Source of the DNA: Actinoplanes aureus
GTDB lineage: Bacteria; Actinomycetota; Actinomycetes; Mycobacteriales; Micromonosporaceae
Length of the DNA: 64,000 nucleotides
Assembly (NCBI RefSeq): GCF_015704865.1
Contig: NZ_JADQTO010000024.1
Coordinates: 107,217-171,216 of the forward strand
Reading direction: 5' to 3'
The position numbers and the translations under genes are program-made. The notes under the pieces are model-generated. The model did no database searches. It had not been told where the DNA came from and was given only the letters and a program-made list of their open reading frames with translations. Shown here in pieces: positions 62,267 through 64,000 of this stretch; position 1 is the stretch's first letter, and each line of letters starts with the position of its first letter.

Positions 62267-63615
62267 GCGATGCCCACGATCGGACCCGTTCCACCGGGCT
62301 GTGTCCCACCCAGTTCCTTGATCCGGATGTTGCGGAACGAGACGTCGTCGCCCGTACCGTGATTCTGGATACCGACGTGGCCGGCGAGCGACCGGGCCGG
62401 GTCGGGGTTGGTGAAGTCGTTGATTTTTACGCTGTTGAGGAACACCTGGAGCCGCTCGCCCTCCACCAGGATCTCGAACGTGTTCCATTCGCCCGGCGGG
62501 TTGAGCGCCGCGTCCCGGACCGCGGTGTCCGGGGCCTTGATCGCATAGATCGAGCCGGTGGTGCGGTCGATCGCGTCGGTGGCGTCGATCTGCACCTCGT
62601 AGCCGTTGTTCAACGCCGAGGTGGGATCGCTCGGCGGCGGGAACCCGACGATGACCCCGGAGTTGTCGTCGCCGAGCAGCCGCCAGTCCAGCTTGAGCGA
62701 GTAGTTGGTGAACTGCCGCGCGCTGTACCAGAGCATGCCCATGCCACCGTTCGAGCTGAGGGTGGCGTCGGTATTGGTGAAACCGCCCGGACCGGACTGG
62801 GACCAGCCGGTGGTCGAGCCGTTGTAAAGGGCTGTGTAGCCAATCTCGGGCCGGCAGTCGGCCCTGGTCAGGCCGGCCGCATACCGGATGCCGCCGAGCA
62901 GGTGCGCCCGGAACGCCGGCTCGGCGTACGCCGATTGGCTGTGCCCGCCACCGGTGTAGAAGGACCGGCCGCCGGCCGCGGTCTTGCACCATGCGTGCGG
63001 GTGGTCGGCGCCCATTGAGCCGCCCGAGTACGACGACTCGTCCAGTGTCGCGAGCACGTGAGCGGTGGCGCGGGGGTTGGTCCGGAAGTTGTACCACTCG
63101 TCGGTGCGGTTCCACGCCTGCGGCAAGTGGGCGGTCGCCGCGTGCGCCCGGTCCTCCACCCTGACGGTGGCCGGCTGGATCGCCGGATGCGAGGCGAAGT
63201 AGGCACCGACCAGGTTGCCGTAGAAGGGCCAGTCGTATTCGGTGTCCGCGGCCGAGTGGACGCCGACGAACCCACCACCCGAGCCGATGTACGACTCGAA
63301 CGCCGTCTGCTGCGTACCGTTCAGGACGTCACCGGTCGTGTTCAGGAAGATCACCGCCCGGTAGCGGCTCAGGTTGGCGGTGGTGAATTGGTTGGCGTCC
63401 TCCGTGGCGGTCACCGTGAAGCTGTTCGCCGCACCGAGGTCGCGGATGGCTTGAACGCCGGCCGGGATCGCGTCGTGCCGGAACCCCGCGGTCTTGGAGA
63501 AGACCAGGACGTTGTACGGCGGGTCGGCAGCGGCCGCCGGGCTGGGCGCGGCGACGCAGGCCAGGGCGAGTGTCACGGCCGCCGTGCCGAGCAGGCTACG
63601 GGATCTTCTGCGCAT
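61912..63615 (-). CDS. Secreted ThuA - DUF1080 (3-keto-disaccharide hydrolase-like) - ricin protein
   Basis: 567 residues from ATG 63615, GGGAC upstream. Signal peptide SLLGTAAVTLALACVAAPSP. ThuA domain (32-260): NVLVFSKTAGFRHDAIPAGV, FVGVHSAADTEYDWPFYGNL, WCKTAAGGRSFYTGGGHS. DUF1080 (about 265-440): YTALYNGSTTGWSQSGPGGF, YSLKLDWRLLGDDNSGVIVG, GYEVQIDATDAIDRTTG, EWNTFEILVEGERLQVFLN. C-terminal ricin trefoil. DUF1080 proteins include 3-ketoglycoside hydrolases, so with the upstream ThuA-dehydrogenase protein a secreted 3-keto-sugar route is plausible. The ricin part duplicates that of the next gene. Confidence 0.85.
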   Translation of the reverse strand: MRRRSRSLLGTAAVTLALACVAAPSPAAAADPPYNVLVFSKTAGFRHDAIPAGVQAIRDLGAANSFTVTATEDANQFTTANLSRYRAVIFLNTTGDVLNGTQQTAFESYIGSGGGFVGVHSAADTEYDWPFYGNLVGAYFASHPAIQPATVRVEDRAHAATAHLPQAWNRTDEWYNFRTNPRATAHVLATLDESSYSGGSMGADHPHAWCKTAAGGRSFYTGGGHSQSAYAEPAFRAHLLGGIRYAAGLTRADCRPEIGYTALYNGSTTGWSQSGPGGFTNTDATLSSNGGMGMLWYSARQFTNYSLKLDWRLLGDDNSGVIVGFPPPSDPTSALNNGYEVQIDATDAIDRTTGSIYAIKAPDTAVRDAALNPPGEWNTFEILVEGERLQVFLNSVKINDFTNPDPARSLAGHVGIQNHGTGDDVSFRNIRIKELGGTQPGGTGPIVGIAGKCLDVRNGSSVDGTQVQIASCNGTAGQRWTVTPGSTIRALGKCLDVSGNSTANGARVQLWGCNGGANQNWQAAADGSVRNPQSGKCLDVSGGGSADGTLVHLWSCHGGANQKWTLP

Positions 63616-63645
63616 GTCATGTCCCTCTTTTCGGATGGCCGGAGA

Positions 63646-64000
63646 TCAGGGAAGGGTCCATTTCTGGTTCGCACCGCCGTTGCACGTCCACAAGGTCACG
63701 ACCGTGCCGTCCGCGGAACCGCCGCCCGACACGTCCAGGCACTTGCCCGACTGCGGATTGCGCACCGACCCGTCCGCAGCCGCCTGCCAGTTCTGGTTGG
63801 CGCCACCGTTACAGCCCCACAACTGCACCCGCGCCCCGTTCGCCGTGCTGTTCCCGCTCACGTCCAGGCACTTGCCCAACGCCCTGATCGTCGAGCCCGG
63901 CGTCACCGTCCACCGCTGCCCCGCCGTACCGTTGCACGACGCGATCTGCACCTGCGTCCCATCCACCGAACTACCGTTACGCACATCCAGGCACTTACCG
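63646..64000 (-). CDS. Secreted ricin-domain protein, C-terminal part (N-terminus beyond window)
   Basis: The frame is open to the right edge. The visible ~118 residues are a ricin beta-trefoil (KCLDVRNGSSVDGTQVQIAS, SGKCLDVSGGGSADGTVVTL, CNGGANQKWTLP). The gene continues upstream on the minus strand and stops 30 bp before the ThuA-DUF1080 gene start, so they are probably one operon. Catalytic domain not visible. Confidence 0.75.
   Translation of the reverse strand, partial: GKCLDVRNGSSVDGTQVQIASCNGTAGQRWTVTPGSTIRALGKCLDVSGNSTANGARVQLWGCNGGANQNWQAAADGSVRNPQSGKCLDVSGGGSADGTVVTLWTCNGGANQKWTLP

Noticed and set aside
1..64000. tRNA, rRNA, CRISPR or replication-origin features
   Set aside because: None could be recognised by eye anywhere in the window.

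Overview
The window is high-GC actinomycete DNA with strong G/C third-position bias, many GTG starts, GGAGG-type ribosome sites and ATGA-coupled operons. Gene content (an ebo-type cluster with myo-inositol-phosphate-synthase homologue, ricin-lectin secreted glycosidases, STAND/NACHT NTPases, sugar ABC operon) fits a soil filamentous actinomycete, most likely Micromonosporaceae (Actinoplanes-like). The taxonomic guess is inference; no rRNA or tRNA gene was seen.

Layout. 1-3963: 3' part of a giant STAND/TPR-type protein, cut by the left edge. 3990-4415: DUF3224 protein. 4709-12400: eight translationally coupled genes forming an actinobacterial ebo cluster (cyclitol-phosphate synthase homologue, UbiA prenyltransferase, two TIM-barrel proteins, EboA, TatD/EboB, phosphodiesterase, polyprenyl synthase); together they look like a pathway that makes and traffics a prenylated metabolite. 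12555-15803: NACHT NTPase whose 3' end is apparently frameshifted. 15948-17988: small protein plus papain-like protease with a propeller-lectin tail, broken by one frameshift. 18277-22262: membrane protein, decayed fragments, ArsR regulator-MFS exporter pair with a perfect palindrome, and an IS3 transposase relic. 22353-24083: ThuA-like protein of unknown role. 24979-27534: ParA ATPase, CHAD polyphosphate-binding protein and a 20-residue lysine-rich peptide. 27768-29058: CMD-like protein, peptidoglycan-binding lipoprotein and a 31-residue membrane peptide. 29273-35254: hydrolase, LuxR relic, MFS symporter, DUF6209 secreted protein and a lipoprotein gene split by an in-frame TGA. 35277-38851: STAND-TPR NTPase coupled to a small helical protein. 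39030-45189: HTH protein behind a 14-bp hairpin, BTRD1-repeat protein, LuxR, TetR/hydrolase pair, VOC protein, secreted ricin-type lectin. 45445-48863: small genes, an FtsX relic, a peptidase S51, an ECF sigma factor.

49393-64000 is a carbohydrate-use locus: a five-gene ribose-type ABC importer operon ending with a sugar epimerase, divergent from secreted proteins (ThuA-PQQ dehydrogenase-PKD-CBM6-ricin; GH54 arabinofuranosidase; CE1-type esterase), followed by convergent ThuA-DUF1080-ricin genes. A CebR/LacI-like palindrome and a TATGACGTC motif in the divergent promoter suggest sugar-responsive control. Broken genes are unusually common for one window (NACHT tail, C1 protease, lipoprotein, LuxR, FtsX, IS3), so either this is a decaying accessory region or the assembly has a few indels; resequencing would tell.
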